A stretch of 64,000 nucleotides of DNA from Flavisolibacter nicotianae. Lineage in GTDB: Bacteria; Bacteroidota; Bacteroidia; Chitinophagales; Chitinophagaceae. The translations under genes and the position numbers were made by a program. The number at the start of each line of letters is the position of its first letter. The stretch's first letter is position 1. The DNA lies in contig NZ_RBCI01000012.1 in the NCBI RefSeq assembly GCF_003628535.1, positions 62,001 through 126,000 of the forward strand. The letters run 5' to 3'. This document shows positions 42,763 through 50,593 of this stretch, piece after piece. The notes under the pieces were generated by a model. The model saw nothing but the letters and a program-made list of their open reading frames with translations. It ran no database searches and was not told the DNA's origin.

Positions 42763-44364
42763 ATGCGCTATTTCGATTTTCATTGCCACATCCTGCTCAA
42801 GCAGCTCTTTGCCGAACATCCGAATGTGGACACGCGGTTCAGTGCAAACGATGTGGTAACCCTGCCAAGGATCTGTACATCCCTGCCCAACATTCTTCAA
42901 TCGCAGACCCACCAAAGCCAGTTGGCTTCGTTCAACGACGAAGTGATGGCCGGCGTGGCGCTCTACGCACTGGAAAGCCAGCTGGCAGCGCAGGTAATCC
43001 CGTTTCGCAAACACCTGCGGGCCACCGCGCAGGACAAAATGTGGGTACCGCTTTTTGAGGCCGTTGCCAACACCGGTGCGGTGCCGCCTTACCCGCTTTT
43101 TGATCTTTTTATCCAAAAACGAACACTCGATACCTACCTCCAGGCTGCGGCGTCTTTTCATGTGTTGCGGAAAGACAGCTTTCAGTCACCGCTGCCCAAA
43201 AACAAGGTCAATCTTTTTTTTGTCGTAGAAGGCTGTCATTCGCTGGTGAATTCTTCCCTCGATGCCGGGAGCGACGATCCGGCGCGGAAGTTTCCACCCG
43301 CCGAGATCTTGCAAAACCTCGACCGGCTGCTGCACCAGGTGCCGGTCCTTTCGGTCAACCTGACGCACCTGCAACAATCGAATTTGTGCAACCATGCCTT
43401 CGGCATGCAGTTGACCGACAGTAAGCCATTTTACCCTCGGGGCAATGGTCTTACCGGCGATGGGAGGGAAGTGGTACAGGGCTTGTTCGATCGCGGCGTG
43501 AACGTGGATGTAAAGCACATGAGCTGCAAATCGCGGTTCGATCTGTACCGCGAGATCGACGGTGGCGCTTACCGGAATGTGCGTCACCTGCATTGCACGC
43601 ATGCGGGCTTCACCGGCATTCCGTTCAAGGACTGGCCGGGCTATATTTTTCATTCGCTGGATGCCGGCGATGTGTACTACCTCGAGCTGGCCAAGACCAT
43701 GCAAACCCGCAACGAACCTTCCCGTCCGGGAGCGCCGGCTTTCAACCTGTCTACCATTAATCTCTTTGACGAAGAAATTGCCTGGATCGTGAAGAACGGC
43801 GGTATGATCGGGCTTTCGCTGGACCGCCGCATCCTGGGTTACGTGGATCCAAATGATGATTCGCCGCTGGGCCGTCGTGCCGACTCGGAGTTGTATGTAG
43901 ACAAGGAGTTTTTTTCAAAGGCCGAGTGGAATGCATTGGGCTTAGGGAGAAAGGTCGGTTACCTGATCGACGAGGACGACTGTGTTAGCGAACGAGAAAT
44001 GCAGGATAACCTGGAGCTGAGTGTGCAGGGGCGTAATGAATATTTTTATGATCATGTGCTTTTGCAGGTCAAACATTTTTTGCAGGTTTGCTACAAAGCC
44101 GGTCTTGACCTTGCAGAGGCACAGAAACACCTCACCATCGGCTCCGATTACGACGGGATGATCAATCCCTTTCTCAACCTGGCAACGGTGGACGATCTGT
44201 CGGCGCTGAAACAATACCTTCTGGCCAATTTGGGCTACTACCTGTCGTCTCTCCGCGACTCAAAAAAATGGGCAAAAAAACTGGACATCCCGGTTTTTGT
44301 CGAAGGACTGTTTTACGACAACGGTTACCGTTATGTCAAAAACTTTTTCCTGAAACCGGCATAA
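42763..44364 (+). CDS. Membrane-dipeptidase-like (M19) amidohydrolase
   Basis: A 533-residue cytosolic protein aligned to renal dipeptidase by its metal-site motifs in order: DFHCH near residue 6, VVEGCHS (Glu156), VDVKHMS (His252), LHCTHAG (His280) and TIGSDYDGM (Asp462). M19 enzymes normally start with HxD (DGHND); here the second position is His, as in other amidohydrolases, so substrate and metal use may differ. It is longer than typical M19 enzymes (about 400 residues) because of inserts between motifs. It starts 128 bases after the CHAT gene and 69 bases before the nitrilase gene. Assignment to M19 is moderate; the natural substrate is unknown. Confidence 0.72.
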   Translation: MRYFDFHCHILLKQLFAEHPNVDTRFSANDVVTLPRICTSLPNILQSQTHQSQLASFNDEVMAGVALYALESQLAAQVIPFRKHLRATAQDKMWVPLFEAVANTGAVPPYPLFDLFIQKRTLDTYLQAAASFHVLRKDSFQSPLPKNKVNLFFVVEGCHSLVNSSLDAGSDDPARKFPPAEILQNLDRLLHQVPVLSVNLTHLQQSNLCNHAFGMQLTDSKPFYPRGNGLTGDGREVVQGLFDRGVNVDVKHMSCKSRFDLYREIDGGAYRNVRHLHCTHAGFTGIPFKDWPGYIFHSLDAGDVYYLELAKTMQTRNEPSRPGAPAFNLSTINLFDEEIAWIVKNGGMIGLSLDRRILGYVDPNDDSPLGRRADSELYVDKEFFSKAEWNALGLGRKVGYLIDEDDCVSEREMQDNLELSVQGRNEYFYDHVLLQVKHFLQVCYKAGLDLAEAQKHLTIGSDYDGMINPFLNLATVDDLSALKQYLLANLGYYLSSLRDSKKWAKKLDIPVFVEGLFYDNGYRYVKNFFLKPA

Positions 44365-44433
44365 CAGGGCGCAAGATTGCGGGGGCTTTTTTTTGTGCAA
44401 ATCTTATCTTCATTAGCAGGAAATTACTTGCAT

Positions 44434-45393
44434 ATGGAGACTCTTAAAATGGCCACCGCCCAATTCGAACACAGGAGCGGCGACAAGGAATACAATCTCT
44501 CGGTGATTGACCGGTTAAGCCGGCAGGCTGCGTCCGAAGGTGCGCAGGTAATCGCTTTCCACGAGTGCTCGGTCACGGGTTATTCATTTGCCCGCCATCT
44601 TTCCAAAGAACAATTGCTGGCAGTAGCCGAACCGGTACCGGACGGGCCATGTGTGCAGCGACTGGCGGCCCTGGCCAAAAAGAACAAGATTGCAGTTCTG
44701 GCCGGCCTGTTTGAAAAAGACGCGGACGAAAAAATCTACAAAACCTACGTCTGTGTCGATCCAAACGGCTTTGTGGCAAAATTCAGAAAGCTGCACCCCT
44801 TTATCAATCCGCACATCACACCCGGCGACAGCTACTGCGTGTTTGAGCTTTGCGGCTGGAAGTGCGGCATTCTCATTTGCTACGACAACAACGTCATCGA
44901 AAATGTTCGGGCCACAAGTCTTTTGGGTGCTGATATCCTCTTTATGCCACACGTCACCATGTGTACACCTTCTACCCGCCCGGGTGCAGGCTTCGTGGAT
45001 CCGGAGCTTTGGGTGAACAGGGACGTCGATCCCACCTCGCTGCGCCTTGAGTTTGACGGGCTGAAGGGACGTGCCTGGCTGATGAAATGGCTGCCGGCAA
45101 GGGCGTACGACAATGCCGTTTACGCGGTCTTCGCCAATGCCATTGGCATGGACGACGACCAGCTGAAAAATGGCTGCTCCATGATCCTCGATCCGTTTGG
45201 TGATGTCATCGCCGAATGCCGCAGGCTCGGCGATGACCTTGCAATCGCCACGCTGGTGCCCGAAAAGCTGCGGCAGGCCGGCGGCTATCGCTATAAAAAG
45301 GCCCGCCGTCCCGATCTCTACCGCGACATTATCGGGCAGGCACACACGCCGGAACAAAAAGTCGTTTGGTTACACAGGTGGAGAACAAGATGA
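44434..45393 (+). CDS. Nitrilase superfamily (carbon-nitrogen hydrolase)
   Basis: A 319-residue carbon-nitrogen hydrolase. The catalytic triad is complete: Glu44 (FHECSVTGYS), Lys119 (KFRKLHPF) and Cys149 (GILICYDNN). An early LKMATAQFEHRSGDK strand precedes it. The Asp-Asn pair after the cysteine and the long insert after residue 170 (FMPHVTMCTPSTRPGAGFVDPE) resemble amidases of the aliphatic or N-carbamoyl group, but the substrate cannot be read. METLKM at 44434 and MATAQF at 44449 are alternative starts. It is the last gene of the CHAT locus on the same strand. Confidence 0.85.
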   Translation: METLKMATAQFEHRSGDKEYNLSVIDRLSRQAASEGAQVIAFHECSVTGYSFARHLSKEQLLAVAEPVPDGPCVQRLAALAKKNKIAVLAGLFEKDADEKIYKTYVCVDPNGFVAKFRKLHPFINPHITPGDSYCVFELCGWKCGILICYDNNVIENVRATSLLGADILFMPHVTMCTPSTRPGAGFVDPELWVNRDVDPTSLRLEFDGLKGRAWLMKWLPARAYDNAVYAVFANAIGMDDDQLKNGCSMILDPFGDVIAECRRLGDDLAIATLVPEKLRQAGGYRYKKARRPDLYRDIIGQAHTPEQKVVWLHRWRTR

Positions 45394-45408
45394 AAACGGT
45401 AAAAAAGA

Positions 45409-45430
45409 AGCCCCCGTGGAAACAGGGGCT
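45409..45430 (+). terminator. G/C-rich hairpin after nitrilase gene
   Basis: AGCCCC (45409-45414) pairs with GGGGCT (45425-45430), with a partial inner GT/AC extension, 15 bases after the stop codon. There is no T-run after it, so its strength as a terminator is doubtful. Confidence 0.4.
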
Positions 45431-45624
45431 GTCGAATAATCATTTGACTGCTATATGAGAACTTCAATTTACACCATTTTGAACGAAACCAAAAAGAAAG
45501 TTTTATGCATTGTAGCTTATCGGCCCGCGATCTTCCGGAGAGAGTGTGATGAATCGAACGTACGCTAATTCACAGGATAACCTATCTTGAGGACCCATTT
45601 TCCAAAACGAAATTACCGGCTAGT

Positions 45625-47553
45625 ATGAAAAAACAATTTGTCCTTCTTCTCTCAGCGTTTACATTTATTCAGTCCCATGCGCAGGGTCCGAAAAAAGAAC
45701 CGGCCGTCATCCCGGAACCGGTTTCCCTGCAACAAAAAGCGGGCACTTTCACGCTGCCCAAAACCGTCAGCATCGAGGCACCGGCAGGAGCGGACCTGCA
45801 AACCACGGTTTCTTTTCTGAAAACGCACCTGTCCGTTCCGACGGGTTACAATGTTACAGCCAGCAGCGCGGCGCCCAACGCCGCGATCCGGTTGCAATTG
45901 AACAAATCAGCTGATGACAAACTCGGAAAAGAAGGCTATCGCCTGTCGGTATCACCAAAAAATATTGTGCTTTCCGCCAATACACCGGCGGGTCTTTTTT
46001 ACGGGGTGCAAACACTGCTGCAGCTTTTCCCGAAAGAGATCGAAAGCGCAAAGGCCGTAAGCAATGTGCGCTGGGAAGTGCCGGCCGTGGAGATCATGGA
46101 TTATCCCCGTTTTGGCTGGCGCGGTTTGATGTTTGATGTGAGCCGCCACTTTTTCACCAAAGAGCAGGTCAAGCAGTATATCGACCAGATGGTGCGCTAC
46201 AAATACAACCTGCTGCACTGGCACCTCACCGACGACGAAGGCTGGCGGATCGAGATCAAAGGATTACCCAATCTTACCAAGGTTGGCGCATGGAATGTGA
46301 AAAAAGAAGGATACTTCGGCACGTTTTCTCCCCCGGCTCCCGATGAGCCGCGCAACTTCGGTGGTTTTTACACGCAGGACGATATCCGGGAAGTGGTGCA
46401 ATACGCGAAAGAACGCTTTGTGAACATCCTGCCGGAAGTCGATGTGCCGGGACACAGTCTCGCCGCAATTGTTTCGTATCCGGAACTGTCCTGTACCGAA
46501 GGCGCCGATAAATACGTGGTGCGTTCCGGTGAACCGATCATGGACTGGTCGCATGGTGCGCCGCCTATTGCTATGGTAGACAATACGCTTTGCCCGGCCA
46601 ATGAAAAAGTGTACGAGTTTATGGACAAGGTGATCACGCAGGTGGCCCAGCTTTTCCCGTTTGAATACATTCACCTGGGAGGCGATGAAGCCCCGCATAA
46701 TTTCTGGGAAAAGAGCGAGCAGGTGAAAGCCCTGATGCAGAAGGAAGGGTTGAAAACCATCCCGCAGGTGCAGGAATATTTCACCCGCAGGGTAGAAAAG
46801 ATCGTGGCGTCGAAAGGCAAAAAGCTCATTGGCTGGGACGAAATCCTCGAAGGTGGTGCACTGCCAAAAACAACGGCCGTGATGAGCTGGCGGGGAATGA
46901 AGGGTGGTATTGAAGCAGCGAAAAAAGGCCACGAAGTGGTGATGAGTCCGACCACATTTGCCTACATCGATTACATGCAGGGCGATCCCATAGTGGAGCC
47001 CCGGATCTATGCAACCCTGCGCCTGAGCAAAGCCTACCAGTTCGACCCGCTGCCCGAAGACGTGGACAAGAAATACATCAAGGGAGGCCAGGCCAATTTG
47101 TGGACAGAACAGGTGTACAATATGCGTCATGCGGAATACATGACATGGCCGAGAGGATGGGCCATCGCCGAATCACTTTGGTCGCCAAAGGAAAAAAAGA
47201 ACTGGAAGGATTTCTTCGGCCGTGTGGAAAATCATTTTCAGCGCAGCGATGTCGCGCAAATTAAATATGCTCCCTCTGTTTACGATCCTTCGTTCAAGGC
47301 CAGCAAAGACGCGAACGGTGAGTTGAAAATTGAGCTGGGCAAAGAAGTGGATGATCTGGATATCTACTACACCTTTGATAATTCCTTCCCCGATAATTTT
47401 TATCCCAAATACAAATCGCCGCTGACGCCACCCAAGGATGCCGTGCAACTGAAGGTCGTTACGTACAAAGGCGACAAGCAGGTTGGTCGCATCATTGCCA
47501 TGCCGATCGAAGAGTTAAAGAAGCGGGCCGACAACAAGCGTAACGTTGAGTAA
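45625..47553 (+). CDS. Beta-N-acetylhexosaminidase, GH20
   Basis: A 642-residue secreted glycosidase. A signal peptide (residues 1-19, ending SHAQG) is followed by a GH20b-type domain (about 25-160), the GH20 barrel (about 165-500) with LHWHLTDDEGWRIEI and the catalytic Asp354-Glu355 (HLGGDEAPHNFW), and a C-terminal beta-sandwich. It removes terminal GlcNAc/GalNAc from glycans or chitooligosaccharides by substrate-assisted catalysis. The neighbouring GH29 fucosidase suggests the target is a fucosylated host or plant glycan. A strong terminator follows, so it is probably transcribed alone. Confidence 0.92.
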   Translation: MKKQFVLLLSAFTFIQSHAQGPKKEPAVIPEPVSLQQKAGTFTLPKTVSIEAPAGADLQTTVSFLKTHLSVPTGYNVTASSAAPNAAIRLQLNKSADDKLGKEGYRLSVSPKNIVLSANTPAGLFYGVQTLLQLFPKEIESAKAVSNVRWEVPAVEIMDYPRFGWRGLMFDVSRHFFTKEQVKQYIDQMVRYKYNLLHWHLTDDEGWRIEIKGLPNLTKVGAWNVKKEGYFGTFSPPAPDEPRNFGGFYTQDDIREVVQYAKERFVNILPEVDVPGHSLAAIVSYPELSCTEGADKYVVRSGEPIMDWSHGAPPIAMVDNTLCPANEKVYEFMDKVITQVAQLFPFEYIHLGGDEAPHNFWEKSEQVKALMQKEGLKTIPQVQEYFTRRVEKIVASKGKKLIGWDEILEGGALPKTTAVMSWRGMKGGIEAAKKGHEVVMSPTTFAYIDYMQGDPIVEPRIYATLRLSKAYQFDPLPEDVDKKYIKGGQANLWTEQVYNMRHAEYMTWPRGWAIAESLWSPKEKKNWKDFFGRVENHFQRSDVAQIKYAPSVYDPSFKASKDANGELKIELGKEVDDLDIYYTFDNSFPDNFYPKYKSPLTPPKDAVQLKVVTYKGDKQVGRIIAMPIEELKKRADNKRNVE

Positions 47554-47573
47554 AAACTTTTGAGCCGATTTTT

Positions 47574-47606
47574 GAAAGCCATTCCCTGCGGATGGCTTTC
47601 TTTTTT
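47574..47606 (+). terminator. Rho-independent terminator after GH20 gene
   Basis: GAAAGCCAT (47574-47582) pairs with ATGGCTTTC (47592-47600), followed by six T (47601-47606). Confidence 0.85.
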
Positions 47607-47620
47607 CCGGCTGTCTATTG

Positions 47621-47699
47621 AACCACGGAGACACGGAGGACAGGAAGCCTCACTGGGGAAATGCTCCGCGTAACACCGTGCCCCTGTGTCTCCCTGGTT
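47621..47699. repeat. REP-like extragenic inverted repeat
   Basis: AACCACGGAGACACGGAGG (47621-47639) is mirrored by CCCCTGTGTCTCCCTGGTT (47681-47699), with 16 of 19 arm positions complementary. It lies between a terminator and the GH29 gene. The ACCACGGAGACAC motif recurs between genes in Bacteroidota genomes, as known from experience rather than a search. Confidence 0.6.
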
Positions 47700-47769
47700 G
47701 CTGCCTTCGAGCAACAAAGGAAGTTTCGTTCCAACAGATTTTGTACCTTAAGCCGGTAACGATGTTTGT

Positions 47770-49155
47770 ATGAAAAGAACCTTTCTGTTCCTGCTTTCTG
47801 TTTCCCTTTTTTCAACCGGTTTTGCGCAAAAGAAATACAACCCGACCTGGGAGTCAATCGACAGTCGCCCCATACCCACATGGTTTACCGACGCCAAGTT
47901 TGGAATCTTTATTCACTGGGGACTGTATGCCGTTCCGGCCTGGGGGCCGGTGGGCAAGGAGTGGCCGGTGTATTCGAAATATGCGGAATGGTACTGGTAC
48001 CGGATGCAGAGCGATAGTTCCAAGGTGGGAAATGCCTTTCGGGCCTTTCATGCTAAAACCTACGGGCCCAATTTCCGCTACCAGGATTTTGCCAACAGCT
48101 TTAAAGCAGAACTGTTTAACCCCGACCAGTGGGCCGACCTCTTTGCCGCTTCGGGTGCTAAATATGTAGTGCTTACCTCCAAGCACCACGAGGGCTTTAC
48201 CCTGTGGCCCAGCAAAGAATCGTGGAACTGGAATGCCGTAGATGTCGGTCCGCACCGCGACCTGGCCGGCGACCTGACCAGGGCCGTCAAAAAAAAGGGA
48301 CTGCACATGGGTTTTTACTATTCGTTATACGAGTGGTACAACCCGCTGTATCACACAAACGTTGGCCGCTATGTAGATGAACACATGCTGCCGCAATTAA
48401 AAGATCTTGTGACCCGCTACAGTCCCGATGTGGTTTGGCCCGACGGGGAATGGGAGCATCCAAGCAGCACTTGGAAAAGCACGGATTTCCTGGCCTGGCT
48501 GTACAACGAAAGTCCCGTCCGTGAAACGGTGGTGGTGAACGACCGCTGGGGAAAAGAAACCCGCAGCAAACACGGGGGCTATTACACAACGGAATATGAC
48601 CTGATTGGTGACGTGAACAGTAAGGAGATAAAAATGGCGCACCCCTGGGAAGAGTGCCGCGGAATCGGTGGTTCGTTCGGCTACAACCGCGCCGAAACAC
48701 TACAGGAATACGAAAGTTCTGCCTCGCTGGTACACCTGCTGATCGAACGGGTAGCCAAAGGCGGCAACCTTCTGCTCGATATCGGTCCCGCTGCCGACGG
48801 TACCATTCCCGTCATCATGCAGCAGCGCCTGTTGGATATGGGCCGCTGGCTGCAGGCAAACGGGGAGGCCATTTATGGTACGCAAGCCTGGAGTAAAGTT
48901 CCGCAGGCAAAAAAAGAGGCCACGCAGTTTTTTACGCAGAAGGGGCAAGACCTTTATGTGCTTTGCACCACGTTTCCCACAGCACCCATTGTGGTGGAAA
49001 ATGTTGGCAAGCCGTCACGTGTGTCTTTGCTTGGCTCGAAAGCGGTGGTGCAAAGCACCGCCGGGAATGGCGGTGTCACCATCATTCCACCGGATCTTAA
49101 ACCGGGGGAAACAGGGGAGTATGCCTGGGTGTTCAAGCTGGAAGGCGTGCACTGA
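47770..49155 (+). CDS. Alpha-L-fucosidase, GH29
   Basis: A 461-residue secreted enzyme with a signal peptide (residues 1-19, FSTGFAQ). The GH29 barrel is recognised from WFTDAKFGIFIHWGLYAVPAW near the start, VLTSKHHEGFTLWPS, and the nucleophile Asp225 in VVWPDGEWEH. NLLLDIGPAADGTIP near residue 335 closes the barrel before a small C-terminal beta-domain. It releases terminal fucose with retention. It complements the GH20 enzyme upstream, and the creatininase-family gene follows after 46 bases, so those two may share a transcript. Confidence 0.92.
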   Translation: MKRTFLFLLSVSLFSTGFAQKKYNPTWESIDSRPIPTWFTDAKFGIFIHWGLYAVPAWGPVGKEWPVYSKYAEWYWYRMQSDSSKVGNAFRAFHAKTYGPNFRYQDFANSFKAELFNPDQWADLFAASGAKYVVLTSKHHEGFTLWPSKESWNWNAVDVGPHRDLAGDLTRAVKKKGLHMGFYYSLYEWYNPLYHTNVGRYVDEHMLPQLKDLVTRYSPDVVWPDGEWEHPSSTWKSTDFLAWLYNESPVRETVVVNDRWGKETRSKHGGYYTTEYDLIGDVNSKEIKMAHPWEECRGIGGSFGYNRAETLQEYESSASLVHLLIERVAKGGNLLLDIGPAADGTIPVIMQQRLLDMGRWLQANGEAIYGTQAWSKVPQAKKEATQFFTQKGQDLYVLCTTFPTAPIVVENVGKPSRVSLLGSKAVVQSTAGNGGVTIIPPDLKPGETGEYAWVFKLEGVH

Positions 49156-49201
49156 GACGAGGCGGCCGTCGCAATTTAAAAAGACAACTTAAACCTGGTA
49201 T

Positions 49202-50092
49202 ATGAAATCGATCGTATTCAAAACTGTTTCGTGTTTTGCTTTCCTGCTTTTAAGTGCACTGCATGCAGCGGCCCAGCGCCTGCCTGCCCGTTGGGATGAG
49301 CTGACAGCCAGCGACTGGCCAAAGGCGCTTGACAGTTCGTCCCGTACCTGCATTTTACCGATTGGTATATTGGAAAAGCATGGGCCGCATGCACCCATTG
49401 GCTCCGACCTGATTCATGTGCGGGAGTGGGCGGCCCGGGCCACGAAAAAAGAATACGCGGTGGTGTTCCCCGATTATTTCTACGGCCAGATTTACGAGGC
49501 AAAACACCAGCCCGGGACCTTTGCACTGCCAAGCACGATGGTGCTGGAACTGCTCCAGGCAACCTGCGACGAAATCGGTCGCAACGGCTTCAACAAAATC
49601 GTCATCATCAACGGTCATGGCGGCAATCCCAACCTGCTGCGCTTTTTTGTGCAAAGCCAGTTGGAAAAGCGTCACGACTACGCCGTCTTTTTCTTCGAGC
49701 CCAGTTTCGATTCCAGTATCACGGCAAAGATCAAAAGTCTTCGCCAGTCGGATCCGTCGATGGACCAGCATGCCGGCGAGCGGGAAACGTCTACGCTGTT
49801 GTATCTCCGGCCCGAACTGGTAAAAATGGACAGCGCCAAACTTGAGTCGGGGACTAGTTTAAAACGGCTGTCCATTCCCGATGTCTACACGGGTATCTGG
49901 TGGTATGCTTCGTACCCGAACCATTATGCGGGAGAAGGTGCAAAGGCGACAAAAGAATTGGGAAAGGTCATCACCGACTACACGGTGGAGTCGCTGGTGA
50001 GAGCCCTGAAGGCGGTGAAAACAGATACCAAAACATTGCAATTGCAAAAAGAATTTTACGACCGGGTGAAGAAAAGCGATCAGCCGTTTTAA
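49202..50092 (+). CDS. Secreted creatininase family protein
   Basis: A 296-residue exported member of the creatininase/creatinine amidohydrolase superfamily. A signal peptide (residues 1-24) is present. The metal site shows Glu58 and His60 (ILEKHGPH), Asp69 (GSDLIHV), His139 (NGHGGNP) and a later SMDQHAGERETS. These enzymes open cyclic amides or related bonds; exported versions beside glycosidases in Bacteroidota have no agreed substrate. The 46-base gap to the GH29 gene suggests co-expression. Confidence 0.87.
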   Translation: MKSIVFKTVSCFAFLLLSALHAAAQRLPARWDELTASDWPKALDSSSRTCILPIGILEKHGPHAPIGSDLIHVREWAARATKKEYAVVFPDYFYGQIYEAKHQPGTFALPSTMVLELLQATCDEIGRNGFNKIVIINGHGGNPNLLRFFVQSQLEKRHDYAVFFFEPSFDSSITAKIKSLRQSDPSMDQHAGERETSTLLYLRPELVKMDSAKLESGTSLKRLSIPDVYTGIWWYASYPNHYAGEGAKATKELGKVITDYTVESLVRALKAVKTDTKTLQLQKEFYDRVKKSDQPF

Positions 50093-50149
50093 TGTTTGGC
50101 AATTATTATTTGCTTTGCTTAATTTTCAGCCTGTCTCAAACTTACTGCT

Positions 50150-50479
50150 ATGAAAAAGTGGATCATTGTCTTGTTACTTGTTTTGGGTGTGGCCTACTTT
50201 ACAAAGCCCGATGACAAGACCTGTATCATTGAAGGAACAAGGGCTGTGTGGGGCGACCTGGTGCCCGACGTCAACGACAAGCCGGCGATGTTCGAGCAAT
50301 TCATGAACGTAATCAGCACAAACGTGGTGGTCAAAGACTGGGTCTTTTTCAAGCAGGTCCGGTACAAGGTAAAAACGGAGCAACGCACGATTGCTTTTGG
50401 TGCCTTTAAAAATGTTTTTACCACGGTAAAACCGATGCGCACCAGGGATGTCATCCCCAAAATGCCCGGCCGGTCGTAG
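50150..50479 (+). CDS. Small membrane-anchored protein, 109 residues
   Basis: A 109-residue protein with one hydrophobic N-terminal helix (KKWIIVLLLVLGVAYF), either an uncleaved anchor or a signal peptide. A short soluble domain follows (NVVVKDWVFFKQVRYKVKTEQRTIAFGAFKNVFTTV). The pattern recalls small DUF4359-type proteins, but this is not certain. It is the last plus-strand gene before a bidirectional terminator. Confidence 0.65.
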   Translation: MKKWIIVLLLVLGVAYFTKPDDKTCIIEGTRAVWGDLVPDVNDKPAMFEQFMNVISTNVVVKDWVFFKQVRYKVKTEQRTIAFGAFKNVFTTVKPMRTRDVIPKMPGRS

Positions 50480-50550
50480 CGACTCACGCTGGCATTGTGT
50501 GCAGAAAAAGCGCCTGATAGCTTGTCCTAATCACGAACATTGTTCAACTA

Positions 50551-50578
50551 AAAAAGCCCGAACCAGTTCGGGCTTTTT
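50551..50578. terminator. Bidirectional terminator
   Basis: AAAAAGCCCGAA (50551-50562) and TTCGGGCTTTTT (50567-50578) form a 12-pair stem with a CCAG loop, placed between convergent genes ending at 50479 and 50594. Confidence 0.88.
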
Positions 50579-50593
50579 CGTTTGTGGTATCGG

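Noticed and set aside
45455-45568. Possible 37-residue reading frame after the nitrilase gene
   Set aside because: Too short and mixed in composition, without a promoter or recognisable pattern.
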